From assembly GCA_028673005.1 (NCBI GenBank), contig CM054115.1, positions 8,467,654 to 8,531,653 of the forward strand: a DNA stretch of 64,000 nucleotides, read 5' to 3'. The position numbers were made by a program, and so were the translations under genes. Of this stretch, positions 1-12,646 are shown piece after piece (position 1 is the first letter of the stretch; the number at the start of each line of letters is the position of its first letter). The notes beneath the pieces were generated by a model that had not been told where the DNA came from, did no database searches, and worked only from the letters and a program-made list of their open reading frames with translations. This DNA is from Tanypteryx hageni (taxonomy: Eukaryota; Arthropoda; Insecta; Odonata; Petaluridae).

Positions 1-326
1 TACTGATCATATAAGAGCTAGGGAGAGAAATGAGATGAGTATAAGATTATTAAAGTAATTTTGTAAAGTGGAAGTTCTAATTGACAGATTCAGTTTAAAA
101 TCACAATTGGGTGATAAATTTTAATAAGGATCACTCCCAATTAATTTAATTAAAATTCATCCAGTGGTTTAGGAGATGAAAGTTACAACGGACGGGCAGA
201 TCAGACATGCCTATAAGGCTTTCCGCTATTACTGCTTTGCTGGTAAAGAAAGCCTAAAAACTCACTCTCAATAACAATAACTCATATTTTGCACCAGAAA
301 GTGTAAATAAATCTCAGAATAAGAAT

Positions 327-500
327 CAGGGTGGCAGTGGCAAAGTGGTGGCCTTCCATGCAGTGATCCCAGGTTCGAATCCAACAAAGATCAGATTTTT
401 CAACCTGGAATCATCCCGTCCTCTATTTGTGTGCTTTGAGGAGACCGCACAAGTCAGCACTTGGTCCTTTGCAAGGGAGACATTAATCCTTAAGAGGTCG
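327..500 (+). repeat. tRNA-derived SINE
   Basis: The head looks like a tRNA with both internal RNA polymerase III promoter boxes: a box A-like GGCAAAGTGGTGGCC and a box B-like GGTTCGAATCC, correctly spaced. It is followed by a non-tRNA body. A second element of the same design lies at 58228. The 3' limit is approximate because no clear tail or target duplication was found. Confidence 0.65.
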
Positions 501-1439
501 CCCGGTAGTTTATGACGTGAGAGGACGCACACAGTATTTCTGACCATGTTGGATAAAGAGGCAAAAATGTGCAAAGATATATTTTTATTCAACATTTTCT
601 GTATTTTGAAATGCATTTATGTTCATACAATGGTTTTGCATCAATAAAGATGCATTCAAATCGTTAAAATATTATATATATAAATATGATAAATAGTGGT
701 ATCAAACACCGCATGCCATGCAGGACAGTTTTTCACAGGAAGAAAAGTAGGTGATTTCTTTGTAGAATGTTGGATTTTTATTATTTCCTAACAAATATAA
801 TGAAGAGTGTGATAAAAATTATAAGCAATCTCAAACACGCTCACTTGAAAAGGACTGTGTAGTTGCCAATGTACGTTCTCTACCAGACATAAGAGACCAA
901 CAACTAGTTATTGCTTTGTATATTCAATCAGGGCAGTTGTAAGAGGTCAGCGCTTATCCTCGCACATTCTTGAAGGAATAACAGATGATATCACTACAGA
1001 GAGCGTATGGCATGCCAGGCTGGCTCTGCTTGCTTACACACAGGGAATACAAATGTAAACACAAATAATGCCTATGACGGGAGTCTTTCACACCAAAAAA
1101 CTGATTGATAGTGAACTCGAGGTGAAATAAGGATGCCACACATTAGATAGTACTGATAGAGAACCCGGTCTTTTAGACTGTGCGCGACCACTTTAGCATT
1201 TGATCGGAAAAAACCGATGCGCAGTAATGAAAACCCACAATGTAAACAAATAAAACTTAATCGGAGAGCCCTGCAAATACGTCATATGATACATAATGGA
1301 CAAGAAAAAAGGTACTTAGAAGGCCAGAGATTAAATGATGCAGAAAGGTTTAAAAATTTTAATAATGTAACCCACCTGGTCTTTTTGGCCATGCGCAATC
1401 TCTTAAGGGTTAAGCAGTTGGCCCCTTGGTGCTCTTTGT
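501..1439. other. No recognisable gene
   Basis: AT-rich sequence with only short, unconvincing open frames. No domain, terminal repeat or splice-flanked exon was recognised. Confidence 0.5.
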
Positions 1440-1923
1440 TAAGAGTAGGCTAATGCCTGTACCGGGTTTCCCTCCTCCCTTATGAGTGTGTCTGGAGTGT
1501 AAGGAGTAATGGCTATAATAATCCAAGAGGCTGATTTGCAGATTAAGGGACCCCATCTCATTAATCCTAGCCTCTGCATACCTGTTAGTTTCTGTAGCAG
1601 TTTTCTGAAATGTCTTTGTAAAGAACTTAAAAAAAACACTGAACTGGGAATAAATTTTCTAAGCCAGTTAAACTGTGTATTCCCGTAAAATCAGAAATGA
1701 AACTTAAATCTGACGTGGGCTCTCTTGAAACATTCACCCTATTCCATACGTATGTTGTAGCCCCCAATACACTTGACTGTCCATGGATTGGAGTCTCTCT
1801 GCCTTCCTCTTTGTCTTCATTGGATGACTCCATTGCTTCTTCATCATCAGTCTGCTTCATACTCCGAGTCTGATTCTTGAAGCAAAAATTTTTCTTGTTT
1901 CTTCTCTTCCTCTTCATGCTCAT
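1440..1923 (-). pseudogene. piggyBac transposase N-terminal fragment
   Basis: Reading the minus strand from 1923, an acidic N-terminus (DDEEAMESSNEDKEEG) is followed by a stretch that fits the start of the piggyBac transposase domain: SDFTGIHSL, then LFPVQCFF, and after a frame change ETNRYAEARINE, which matches the family's TN-YA block. The catalytic aspartates lie further downstream in the family and are absent here. The frame breaks near 1630 and the homology fades near 1440. This is an old fragment, unlike the more complete piggyBac element at 61.7 kb, and comes from a different subfamily. The family call is by motif only. Confidence 0.5.
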
Positions 1924-4518
1924 GACTGAGCTCGAGTAATGAAAAAAGATAGAATAATAGAAGATTATAATAGGGAGAATAATAAAAAAATTAGTAGATT
2001 AACATATTTTTGCAAAAGATAAACTTACCTTGAATAATTCCACGTCTTCTCTCTAAGATGTTGAAGATCTGATGGAATGGTGGAAATGGTTTGCTAAAAT
2101 TTTCTGTCATGGAAATCAAATTCTCATAACTCTACTCAACTCACACGACTTGAAAAAATGTTACCGCTTCGAAAAACCAGAGAAAACTGAATGGAAAGAT
2201 TAAAATCTCTAGAATATTTCAGAGGCGGTAGAAGAGGGGCAAGGACTAGGCAATTGGAAAGAACTAAGGCAGTGAACTGCAGACAGCGGAAAACCAGCTG
2301 CAAAAATGATAGCATAAGTGCAAAAATAGACAACTTCCAAATTTTGCAGATGTTTCAGAAAAAGTATGTGTTGAGGTTTGTGGAGCCTAGCAGGATAACA
2401 TGCAGGCAAAGACAGATCAAAAACAATAACCGCAACACCCCCAATAAAAAAGAGGCACCCATGGTTTTCGCTGGCACATGACGGGTATGGGCATGTGCGC
2501 CTCAAGTTGTAAACCCTTGTTCAAGTGCATGTCCTTCATTGGCTTCCATTGAGTGGTAAAGAGAACCTTTGGTAAACTATAACCCGAGTCAAAGTTGTGT
2601 GAAAGAAAGGTCGCAGCTTGCTCATCTGCCTTTTCATTCTTGCAACCCTCGAGTGAGGCAAGAGTCGTACAATTATTTCGACAAATATTTATCACTATCG
2701 CATTTGTTTGTTGTTGCGCCACTTTTTCTTCATTCGCCTATGCATAAACTATAAGTCTCCAGGATAAAATATGCAAAATATACTCGAATGTTTCAAAAGA
2801 ATCTGTGAGTCTCCTACTGATGGCGCATTGAGGATTTTTTGTACGACCTATAGACTCAGGCATGCAAATACTTCAGTCCTATAAGAAGTGATCTTTGGAA
2901 GCCAAAGGATGTAAGCATTGTGGCATCAAGGAAAAAGAGCTTTTGCTCAATAAAAATATGTCTCTGTTTTCTTTTGTTAGAAGAAACCGTAAAAAAAAAC
3001 ACTTCAAGGGGTTAAATGACCAATGAACATTAATAATTTAAACATTTTATTTAAAATAAACAAGTAAATAATATTAAGGCACTAATTTATATATGAAAAT
3101 AATCATTATAACCTGCCATAATAGCTTCCTTAGCATTATAATATGACACAAAAATTATGCACAATTTTCCTGGAGAAAATCAACCTGCCAAATTATGGCA
3201 AACAGTATTCGTATTTAATAAATTTTCAACAAAATTTCTGCAAAAAAGTGCAAAGGAGGCTTGTCTTAAGACAACTATTTTCAATTAGATCCTCCAAGTG
3301 AAACGTTTTTCATCGCACATGGACTAAAGTCAACTTACCCACTTTAAGGTAAAAAAATTAGGTCGACTTGAGTCGCCCAATGCATTTAAGGTGTTGGAAT
3401 CAGGGCATTTAAAAATTTTTGCCTATTTTTCAATAATAGTCCATATCTCATGAACTACTGATAGTAAAATAATCAAATTAAAAGTATTTTGTTGCGGAAA
3501 CATTGAAATATGAATATACCATATTTTCTACGCTTAAAATATCTGATAAGTTTGTGTTTGAAATATAGGTAACTCAAGAAAAATCAATAAAAACGTTGTT
3601 TGCTCACATTTTTTTACAGTATCATTCTTAGCTCTCCTGGATTACGGCACTTTTCTTTTGATCCCTGCTCAGAATGCTACTGAGTCCCACATCTCATTTA
3701 CCACACTTGAAATTCGTACCCATCTTTCCTCATTGAGGAACACACATGGTATCATGAGTGCGTCACTTTTGTCGACCAATGGCTTCCAAGCGGCTCAGTT
3801 GCATCATGCCTATATTTGGACTTCCCTGCATGGCCATCCGACTCGGGAGAGTCCAATTTGCCTGTTTACTGACGACTGAGTGAGATGGATACTAAAATGC
3901 CATACCAGCATGAAATAAATGTTACAAAAGATGTGAGTGATTCTTCATCACCAATAAAGCTCTCAGGCATAGGCTGTTCTGCTTCTCTTCTTCTTTGCTT
4001 TATTGTTGACCTTCATTTGGATTATGAATGCTTCATAGGCACGTGGGCTGTCTTTAAGTCAGCGTCTGACTGGTTGTGGTGGCCACACTTCCTTCCCTAT
4101 GCCATTTTTCTGATTTTCTGACCTTTTACTTGTTTATCTTAGACGTAATGAGTCTCTGGTGATCGCTGGCTTATGTGACGTTACTTCCCTGTCTCACCCT
4201 TCCCAAAAAACCGATTTAAATTCAAAGGCAACCTCTGTGTCCATATATTAAGCAGAAGAATCCAAGAGGACATTTTGGGCATTCACGACAGAGCAAAACC
4301 ATTTAAAGAGATGTTTTGGGTACCCAGGGTGGATTAAGGTTAAAATTTGAATTCCATAAGGAATTTTTATTGCATCAAATCGCACACAAGTTACCAGATA
4401 TTTGACTCTTAAATTACTGTTTTTCAGATTCTCCTGCCAAACTTTATTTCTTACTTTTTCTTCACAATATAAATATGGTTTTTATATAATTTTTTATTTT
4501 GATTTTTCGTTTTAACAG
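1924..4518. other. Unassigned region, probably intron or intergenic
   Basis: Several open frames of 60-100 codons occur (for example around 2191-2722 and 3658-4121), overlapping on both strands and without recognisable domains. The segment ends at a pyrimidine-rich tract and an AG acceptor at 4517-4518, so its last part is most likely an intron of the gene that follows. Confidence 0.45.
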
Positions 4519-4634
4519 GAGGTGGATCAAATCCATTCCGTAGTGATGGTTACTCATACTCTACTGGAAGTACTAATGGCTTAAATTCTGATGTTACAAA
4601 AGACAACGATGAATACATAAAGAGGAATTTCCAG
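4519..4634 (+). CDS. Host gene, penultimate coding exon (unidentified)
   Basis: A 116-nt open block sits between an acceptor (TTTTAACAG, ending 4518) and a donor (CAG then GTAAAT at 4635). Its first two bases complete a split codon, and 38 full codons follow, ending in phase 0. The encoded segment is polar and Ser/Thr/Asn-rich, contains an NPF tripeptide (a known EH-domain ligand motif) in GGSNPFRSDGYSYSTG, and ends YIKRNFQ. The next exon continues in the same phase. The composition suggests the cytoplasmic tail of a membrane or adaptor protein, but that is inference; I do not recognise the gene. Confidence 0.55.
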
Positions 4635-4863
4635 GTAAATCATTTGAGTCATTTTGTGTAATTTACGCTCTGTGAAAGTAAATATAGTTTTAAATATCAC
4701 ATGTAAATAATATAAATCAGTACAAGTTTACTTATTACAAAGGAATTGATAGGTTATCAAAAGTATTGTACATAATCTTTTATATTTTTAACTAGAGAAT
4801 TTTTACCAATTTGTATCTCTATGGAAGGAAGCATCAATTGATCATTTCTGTACTCCAAAATAG

Positions 4864-4989
4864 GCATACAATGAGGCAATAGTTTCAAATGACCCAGCAA
4901 TGAACAAGGAGAAACCCTTGAATATGCAGCATTATGGCCAGCAGCCGGTGGACACAAGATCAACCTCTAGAGGATCTTATAATTGGTGA
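4864..4989 (+). CDS. Host gene, terminal coding exon with stop (unidentified)
   Basis: The exon begins after AAAATAG (ending 4863) in phase 0, joining the 4519-4634 exon without a shift. It encodes 41 residues starting AYNEAIVSNDPAMNKE and ending STSRGSYNW, then TGA at 4987-4989. The intron is 229 nt. The extreme C-terminus is aromatic and polar, with no membrane segment. The AT-rich sequence beyond is mostly free of transposons, which suits a long 3' UTR. Alternative: a processed remnant, but the consistent phase and both splice sites favour a real gene end. Confidence 0.55.
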   Translation, partial: AYNEAIVSNDPAMNKEKPLNMQHYGQQPVDTRSTSRGSYNW

Positions 4990-7979
4990 GAAAGAGATCT
5001 TGCCATATGAAAGAACCAACCATCAAAGGCTACATGGAAGAAATTGGTCTCAACTATCTGATCACCTAGTAAATGCCTTCCAGTATCTGAACAAAAGTGG
5101 TTATCTGGCACATTCCCAAGACTTCAATATAATATAGATTCTGTTAAACTCATGTAAATTTAACTCAGTATTTTATGGCTGTGGGTGCATTCTATGCTGT
5201 TTCTTCTCCAGGGTATTTTTAATAATTGAAACTACTTAAGTCTCTTACATTTGTTTCCCCAGAGTCAGAGCTGATGATTAATTGATCATTGGCATTTAGT
5301 ATTTATGTTTACTATATCATTTTTAATGCAAAATTATAATTAGGATTCATGAAAAATATTCATATGAAAGATCATTATGCCTATTTTGTACTACAAAAAT
5401 GGCAAAATATGAGAAGCACATATATTGAACTTCAAATATTTACATCAAATAAAAAGATTAGGGGAGCAAGTAAACAATTGTATCAAAAATAAACTATAAT
5501 GTATAATTTTACAATATAAATGATATATTTGTTAAAGAATATTGCTACACTTTGGGCAGACATTTCTTTGAATTTTGTTTAACTTAATACATTCAATCAA
5601 AGTAACTTGAACTTAATTTCCAGAATGGAAGGGCAGCTTCTAAATTACAAAAACATAAGTTCTTATTTTGACGATAAATAAAATAAAGTCAAATTTTGAC
5701 TTTTCTAATTTACAAGTAACTGCTTGAAATTGAAATGCTCATATTCCAGTTCTTGCAGAAATATAGATTGCAGAAAACTGGGAAAACATTTTTAAAATAA
5801 TATTAACAACATTTTAATAAAAAAGATAATTTTAAAATTAGTACACCTGCTGTTAATATTTTCTTCAATGCTTCATTACATTTTGTAAATAATAATATAA
5901 TTATAATTGAGCCTCAAATTAAATATAATTTTAAAATTCTGTTATAGTGTAGCATCTGAGAATTATGTATCACTTTAAAATCAAAAATATTAATTGCATA
6001 ATAACTGTATCAATCACGAAAGTCTTTTATTATTAATAAAAACCATTATACAAATTCAGCTTCATGATGTATTGCTAATTCCTATTGTTAAATGTTGATT
6101 GAATGGTGAATGAATAAAAGTTCTTTTCAAAACATATCATGTAAAAATTTTAAATGTAGAAATAAGTTGACATTAAGATGATATCATTTTATTATCCAAT
6201 TTTATTAGAATATTTTACATGTATCATTCAACAGAAAAGCAGTTTATGGTATTTCTACTCATCATATTCAAGCACTTTGATTTGCTATAATCCTTGGGTG
6301 TGCCAGAAGAAAGAGATGAATGTTGTATAATGGCCTTGTCCATTAAAATGCAATGCTCTCATTTCTATCAAGTTGCCAATAAATAGATGCCTATGCAGGC
6401 TAGTCCATATTTTGTCAGAGATTACCATTGAATATGAATGAATAACATGTTAAATTACCCTCCTTTAACTGCGAGAATTCATAAAACTTTAAAGAAGTAC
6501 CTATGTCTATCATCTAATTAAATTGTATTTTAGTTCATCAAAAAATGCCATAGTCATGATATCTCTGTAGCATATAACTTCAGAATATATTTATTTTTAA
6601 CTTTAAAACTGTTTAACTTATAGAAACTTGATTAAGAACTTCTTTAAAATGTGAAATTTTTTACCTATCAGTTATTGAAAGACAACAATAATTTATGAAG
6701 TTACATCTTCTAGCTGTCCTTGACCTAGAAGTATAAAAACTGAGAACCAGTATTTTTATCATTTTATAAAATATAATTGTTACATCCAAAGTTTAGAGTT
6801 TCTTATGCACCTCATCACATTTAAATTATAAAATTTTATTTGAATGTTTTTTATTCTTTTATATTATGACAAATTAGCCAGAGAAAGGTGTATAAAATAC
6901 ATAGTTAAGAGTACTATTTAATCTTCAAATTTTATGTAGAGCATTAGCTCTATTTGCACTCCTTAACAAACTGTATTGGAAACACATTGTGAGTGTAGAA
7001 TATGAAATCAGTGTTTAACTTAAAGAAAAGAACATTGTTGCTTCAAAGTTGTAAGCTTCCACATTGTAGAGACAAATTCAATTCTCCTCAATTTCCATAT
7101 TTTGTTTTATATTTTGAACTTTCCAAATTTTACATACTGAATGTTTCAATGTTTATTTTGAAATTATGGAAGAGAAATGCTTTGATTTTAATGATGAATT
7201 GTAAACATCAAACAATATTTACTAAACCTTGAAGCTTAAAATTGAAAAATCAAATTGTTGTTCCAGCTAAGAAAGAAATATATAGCATTTATGATATATG
7301 TTATTTGAATCATTAATAAGTTTATAATCCATAATGCTTTCTTGACATATAGAAATAAGGAAACTGTTTTTCAGAGAAAGAAAAGAATTATTTCATATTG
7401 GGAAAAAATGGACATGGTGTTGCTTAATGATACTATAATTATTTTTTTTTAGTTTTTGTCGCTTATATAATTTGAATGAAAAGGTTGTCACCAAAATAAA
7501 TTATTAAATATTTATAAGACATAATATATGAAAGTGAAATAAAGTATGTGTATTTACTATGCATTTTAAATGTTGTAAGAAGGGACGCATAATTTTTAAA
7601 ATGATGTAAGGAATTCTGTGAAACATATCATAATGTAATATTACTGTGACAAAATACAGTCTAACTCTGTGTATACAACATAAGATAACAGTGAAATTTC
7701 AGCAATTAAAATGTATTCATCAACTAGTAACTGTTGAAATCCACAATAATAATGTTACATGAAAATGAGGAGTCATTAAAAAGAAAGAATAAAATGTTGT
7801 TATTGATTTGGGTAAGAACAAAGTGACTTTAGATTAGCCATTGTAGGATAAAACCAATCTAATTGTAAGTGTAAGGTACTAGTGCAGTATGAAAAAGTTA
7901 ATGAGCATGCCCAGTATCTTCGCTGTTAACTTCTAGATGTTAGTAAAATATTTATGAATTTGATAATCTGAAAATTATG

Positions 7980-7983
<4 letters not shown>
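4990..7983 (+). other. Probable 3' UTR and flank, no gene
   Basis: About 3 kb of very AT-rich DNA with many stops in all frames, scattered AATAAA and ATTTA-like motifs and no transposon signature. Its position directly after a coding terminus suggests a long 3' UTR followed by intergenic DNA. The cleavage site cannot be chosen from sequence alone. Confidence 0.4.

Positions 7984-8058
<75 letters not shown>
7984..8058. repeat. (TA)n microsatellite
   Basis: An uninterrupted alternating AT run of about 75 bp. Confidence 0.97.
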
Positions 8059-8061
<3 letters not shown>

Positions 8062-8215
8062 CCGATTCAGAATAACATCGATTTTGAAAGCACGAGGACA
8101 AAAAGTGAAAAAAAAATATTTACTATTATTTAAAACGTTTTACAATTTTCTCACACTGCTTCTTATACTACATCGTAATTCTTACATCGCTGATTTTGAA
8201 TAAAAATTATAAATA

Positions 8216-8450
8216 CAGTCATCTCTGCGAATTTGCTCTAATGAGATCGATTAATCGGTAAAAGCTGCTTATAAAATGTAAACTTTTACATATGCGAGTT
8301 TGCTCTTATGCGATTTCATTCCTGGCGCTTTGACCTATCAAAGGACAAATTTAATCTCTGCGGAGGTCCCGGGGTTATTTTTATTACGCTATTTTCTATA
8401 GGTCGGCATCTTACATGAATGCAACTATCGCATAACAGCAGAGATAACTG
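8216..8450. mobile_element. Tigger/pogo-type MITE
   Basis: A 235-bp non-coding unit. The left end reads CAGTCATCTCTGCGAA and the reverse complement of the right end reads CAGTTATCTCTGCTGT, an imperfect terminal inverted repeat. TA dinucleotides flank both ends (8214-8215 and 8451-8452), the target duplication of the Tc1/mariner-pogo superfamily. It carries no transposase, so any movement would have been in trans. The adjacent Tigger gene may be its source, but that gene's own termini were not located. Confidence 0.65.
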
Positions 8451-8903
8451 TACACATCGATCACACGAAAAAATTTCAGTCAATCACGAGGACAACGAAT
8501 TGCGCACCCACTCATTGCTATAATTGTGAGATAATCTCCTGAAAAACCGACACCATTCCACGACAGTCACGTAGGCATTAGTCACTCGTCACGGTGAGTA
8601 ATTTCCTTTCTGCCTATATAAGGAGTAAGGACCGAACTCATTAAGAAGGTTTGTTTTGTTTCCCTTTCCACTCGCTCCTCAAGAGGGTTTTCCCATTTGG
8701 GTATCTGGCATGGAAAGGAGTGGAAGGAGGGTAAGACGTAAAGGCAAGATAAAATGCGCTCAGTTCGCTTTTTGTTCACGCATTGAATGTGCTGAAAACT
8801 GAGAGCTAACGTGTTTGTGTTGTTGTTTGACCATTATTCTGCAGTAGCAACTGTGTTATTATATTTATAAATTGTGGATTAAATTAATAAAATAAGGGCC
8901 ACC

Positions 8904-10552
8904 ATGTCTGGTAAGAGAAGTGCAGTGAAAAAAAGTGGAAGCGAATGTGTTGCTAAAAAGTTACGTAGGTCTATTACGTTAGAAGATGAGATGGACGTAA
9001 TTCTTAGAATAGAAGGTGGTGATACCCGTCCTAATGTGTGCAGAAGTATGAATTTGCCTCCTTCCACTGTGACTACCATAATGAAAAAATTCAGATAAAA
9101 TAAAACAGTCAATGCAACAGGCTACGAGAATAAGTGCAACGCAAGTGAGTTATAGCACAAGTAAACTTTTAGAAAAAATTGAGAAATTACTGTCGCTATG
9201 GGTGGATGACATGAATCAAAAAAACATTCCCTTGACTCAAATTGCTATCACAGATAAGGCGAAGTCAATTTCTGAGTAACTTAAGATAAAAGAGGGTAGT
9301 AAAGAGACATTCTTAGGAAGCAAGGGCTGGTTTATGCGATTCAAATCTCGCACTAAGTGCCACAGTGTGAAAATTAGTGGACAAGCAGCCAGTGCAGATG
9401 CAGTGGCAGCTGCAGCGTATCCCGCAGAGTTTCAGGCCATTGAGGAGGAGGGTGATAATCCTCCTGATCTCATTTTTAATGTTGATGAGACAGGCCTGTA
9501 TTGGAAAAACTGCCTTCACGAACTTACATCGCCCGTGAAGAGAAGTCAGCGTCAGGTTTCAAGGCTGCAAAAGACAGGCTAACACTTTTGCTTGGTGCCA
9601 ATGTCTCTGGCACTTTAAAATTAAGGCCAATGTTGGTGTACCATTTGGAGGTGCCTTGCGCTTTCAAAGGTTTCAACAAAGCCATGTTGCCAGTCTACTG
9701 GAAGTCAAATAGAAAGGCTTGGGTGACACAAGAAATTTTCTTGGATTGGTACGTCAACTATTTTTGCCCAACTGTGCTTCGTTTTTGTCATGAGAATGAC
9801 TTGCCAACCAAAGCCCTTCTTCTCTTGGGCAATGCCCCTGACCATCCGACAAACCTAGCAGAAGTCAGATCACCTCTGGATGTCAAAGTCGTTTTCCTAC
9901 CTCCTAACACCACGCCAGTTTTGCAACCAATAGACCAAGGTGTAATGTCGACCTTTAAATACTATTATCTCTGAAACACCTTCAAAGAAATGCTGAGGGT
10001 TTTGGAAAGTTCAGACAAAATCGTAAAGGATTATTGGATCTCATTCGACATTTTTAGGGGCATTAATAACATCAACGCAGCCTGGGAGTAAGTATCAGTG
10101 AATTGTTTGAATGGAGTGTGGGGCAAACTTCTGCCAGAATTTGTTTCCTTCGCAGAATCCCAACCAGTGGCGAACGTCATACATGACGTAAGAAGACTAG
10201 CACAAGAGGTGGGCTTGGACGAAGTGACAGATGAAGATGTAACAGAACTTTTGGAAAGCCATGGGCAGCCTCTTTCCAATGAAGACTTAGAAGAATTGGC
10301 CGCACAACTGGGCCAAAAGAAAGAGGAGGAAAGAGAGGAAGAAGAACTTCCTCCTCGTGAAATGAAGACGATCTCCAGCGCATCCTCTCAGACATAGATA
10401 AACTCACTGATGAGCTCTGCGAGATTGACCACGACTGGGAGCGGAGTGCTACAGCAAAGAGGAGTGTTATGGCATCCATGAGGCCTTATCATGAAATTTT
10501 GATAGAAAGAAAGAAGAAATCACGACAGTCCACACTGCATACTTTCTTTAAA
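8904..10552 (+). pseudogene. Tigger (pogo superfamily) transposase, inactive
   Basis: The first frame (8904-9098) has a CENP-B/psq-type helix-turn-helix: LRRSITLEDEMDVILRIEGG followed by a second helix ending TIMKKF. A CENP-B-type second DNA-binding block with GWFMRFKSR follows. The DDE nuclease shows FNVDETGLYW (first Asp), LLLLGNAPDHP and LQPIDQGVMS (third Asp). In the middle motif the family reads DNAPGHP, so here the catalytic Asp has become Gly. An acidic tail and an RQSTLHTFFK C-terminus end the gene near 10552. At least three stops or frame changes break it (near 9099, 9278 and between 9501 and 9582). It would cut and paste DNA at TA sites if intact; this copy cannot. Confidence 0.8.
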
Positions 10553-10612
10553 TAACTTGACGATCCTCAATCAGGGGCTTCGTCAGAGAACTAATGCTGT
10601 TTCATTACGCCA

Positions 10613-10960
10613 TTGCCAGTTGTAAGTGTACAAAATAAAGCTATAAAATTCAATTCATTCGTTAAAACAAACATTCATTCAACTAATCTTCATCGAACGA
10701 GAGTTACCTGTACATGTATATATGCTTACAGAAGAGGAAAGGTGAATAGGGTAAATGGATGGGAACAAGTTGTTGGGATAAGGAAGCCCATTGAGCACTC
10801 GCCAATAAGACGTCTTCAAGTTGGCAAGCAGCTGGGGGTGTGCAGTGACACATGTAATAACAAAAAAATGGAAGCTTTTGGGGGCGATTCCTTCATCAAC
10901 ACAAGAGAAAGGCAACATATGTCACTTCAACATCCCGACCAGCTGAAGATGTACAAAATA
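10613..10960 (-). repeat. Copy of a hammerhead-associated repeat
   Basis: On the minus strand this block reads GTTGATGAAGGAATC, then AAAAGCTTCC, then GCCAACTTGAAGACGTCT. It matches the order of sequence at 37950-38070 (GCTGATGAAGGAAT, GAAAGCTTC, GCCAACCTGAAGTCGTCT). It also contains a second shared block, CAACTTGTTCCCATCC, that occurs near 38090 and 38240. The hammerhead core is degraded here (CTGATGA has become TTGATGA). Probably a fragment of a Penelope-like terminal region or related non-autonomous retroelement. Confidence 0.5.
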
Positions 10961-11289
10961 TGTTTTTTTTTAATCCCTTTATTATATTTATGTTATTTCA
11001 GAACTTAGAATGCAATGCCATTATATTACTCGTCAATGTTTGGGTGCCGGGAACGCATGTCATTGACTTCCCATTGATTTACATTATAAAATCGTTTCAA
11101 TTTACGCCGATTCCGATTATGCCGGTTCGTTCAGGAACGCATCCCCGGCGTTGAGAGGCTTAATATGACATCACCAAATGTGCTGTTTGTTACTCAAAAT
11201 ATATTTACAAATATCCACTTAGACTTGAGGGACCTCTTGAGTACCGATAAGGAGGAAGTTCACTATGCAGTGTTTCCCACAGCCATTCT
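10961..11289. other. Unassigned, possible Tigger tail
   Basis: No gene. The GC-richer patch at 11095-11155 (GCCGATTCCGATTATGCCGG) resembles transposon terminal sequence, but no inverted partner was found upstream of the 8.9-kb Tigger gene. Confidence 0.3.
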
Positions 11290-11426
11290 ATTAAACCTTT
11301 TCCTCGATCCTTCCAACTTATCTATCTTAACGCCCAAAGCCTTGTCCCTCACTTCGACGAACTGCGCTAATTACTCCCGCCCAACGATCTACATGCTATT
11401 ACCATTCCCGAAACGTGGCTGAAACC

Positions 11427-11434
11427 CGCTATCT
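11427..11434. repeat. hAT target-site duplication, left copy
   Basis: CGCTATCT, repeated exactly at 13676-13683. Eight bp is the normal duplication size for hAT elements. Confidence 0.9.
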
Positions 11435-11960
11435 CAGCGTTTCTCAACCTTTATTAGACCATGGAGCACACCACGATATCCCCTAATTTAGGAGGAGCAC
11501 CAGACCAAATCCTTCTATTATATAAAATCAAAACCCTCCCCTCTCCCTATAGGTTGACTTAAAATTAAATGGGAGCAAATGCGATGCAGCATATTTTTAA
11601 TTCGCATTTTAAAATCACTTAGAGTCCCTCTATGAATGTGGAACCAAACGACGCTTGAAAGAATGGAAATTTATTTTCCGGCCATTGATTTTCGAATTGT
11701 TCCGCAAATTCATTATTAAAAAGAAATTTTGGCTAAATTTTAGGCGAAAATTTTTTGTACTCAAGGGTATCTGAATTGTTGCTGTAATGAAGGTACTGTA
11801 TATATGCATATACTTTTTTACATTTTACAGTACATGAATATTACATTGTCATGAAAACGATCCACAAAATTAAATAAATAAGTTCTTACTTATTTTTACA
11901 CAGATAATACCTGTAAATAAATTATGGAAAAATGTATTCCTCAGCACAGAAACCTATGGT

Positions 11961-12646
11961 CTATAAAAGCCAGAGTGGCTTGGTAGCTAGTACCGTAATT
12001 AAATTATTACATAAAACAAATAAAACATTAATTATAAAAGCAGAATATAATAGAAAATTATTACAGCTTTGATCTGTTGATTCGTCCAATTGAAGAGCGA
12101 AGGTTCTAGCTTTTTTCACTTTCTCTAACAGTTGCTGATGAAGATCTTCATTCATCATTGCGATACGTCTCGCAATCGTATCGATGGAGAGGGGAATTTG
12201 TCTATTTTTTGCAGCCTTCTCTCCAAAAATCGTCTTGCATGCATCTACTAAACAAGGCATGATTAAACTTTCTCCTATGGTGAAAGGCTTTTTAGTTTTG
12301 GCGATTCGAAGTGAAATTAAGAACGATGCATTAAGCACTGAGTCATTTACTTTGCATATGTTACTAATTAATCCCCACACGCTTTTAAATTCATTTTCTC
12401 TTCTCTTAAAATACTCGACTGGCTTATTTTGATACTGCTGGTGTTTTTTATCAAGATTCTTTTTAATTTCGCTGGAAACATGGCGCTATTTGACAAAACC
12501 TCAGAACAAATAACACACTGTGGACTACTGCCTTGACATGTGAAACCGTATTTAATGTAATCAGGATCATACTTTCGATCTACTGCCTCTTTCTGATTTT
12601 TTCCGATCTGACTGTGAAGGTGAGTCACATTATCTATTACCGGCAT
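11961..12646 (-). pseudogene. hAT (ZBED/Charlie-type) transposase N-terminal part
   Basis: Two overlapping minus-strand frames carry the start of a hAT transposase. From 12646: a polar leader, then YIKYGFT, a BED-type zinc-finger cysteine pair PQCVICSEVLSN and FPAKLKRIL. The next frame continues with LRIAKTKKPFTIGESLI, SIDTIARRIAMMNED and FALQLDESTDQSCNNFLL, the conserved LDESTD block holding the first catalytic Asp. The frame changes near 12370, and the domain then stops, losing the insertion domain, the remaining acidic residues and the C-terminal dimerisation region. Vertebrate ZBED5/SCAND3-like genes derive from this family. Confidence 0.75.

Noticed and set aside
2136..2722. Overlapping 65-101-codon frames as host or transposon genes
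   Set aside because: Four frames overlap on both strands, none with conserved motifs or splice signals.
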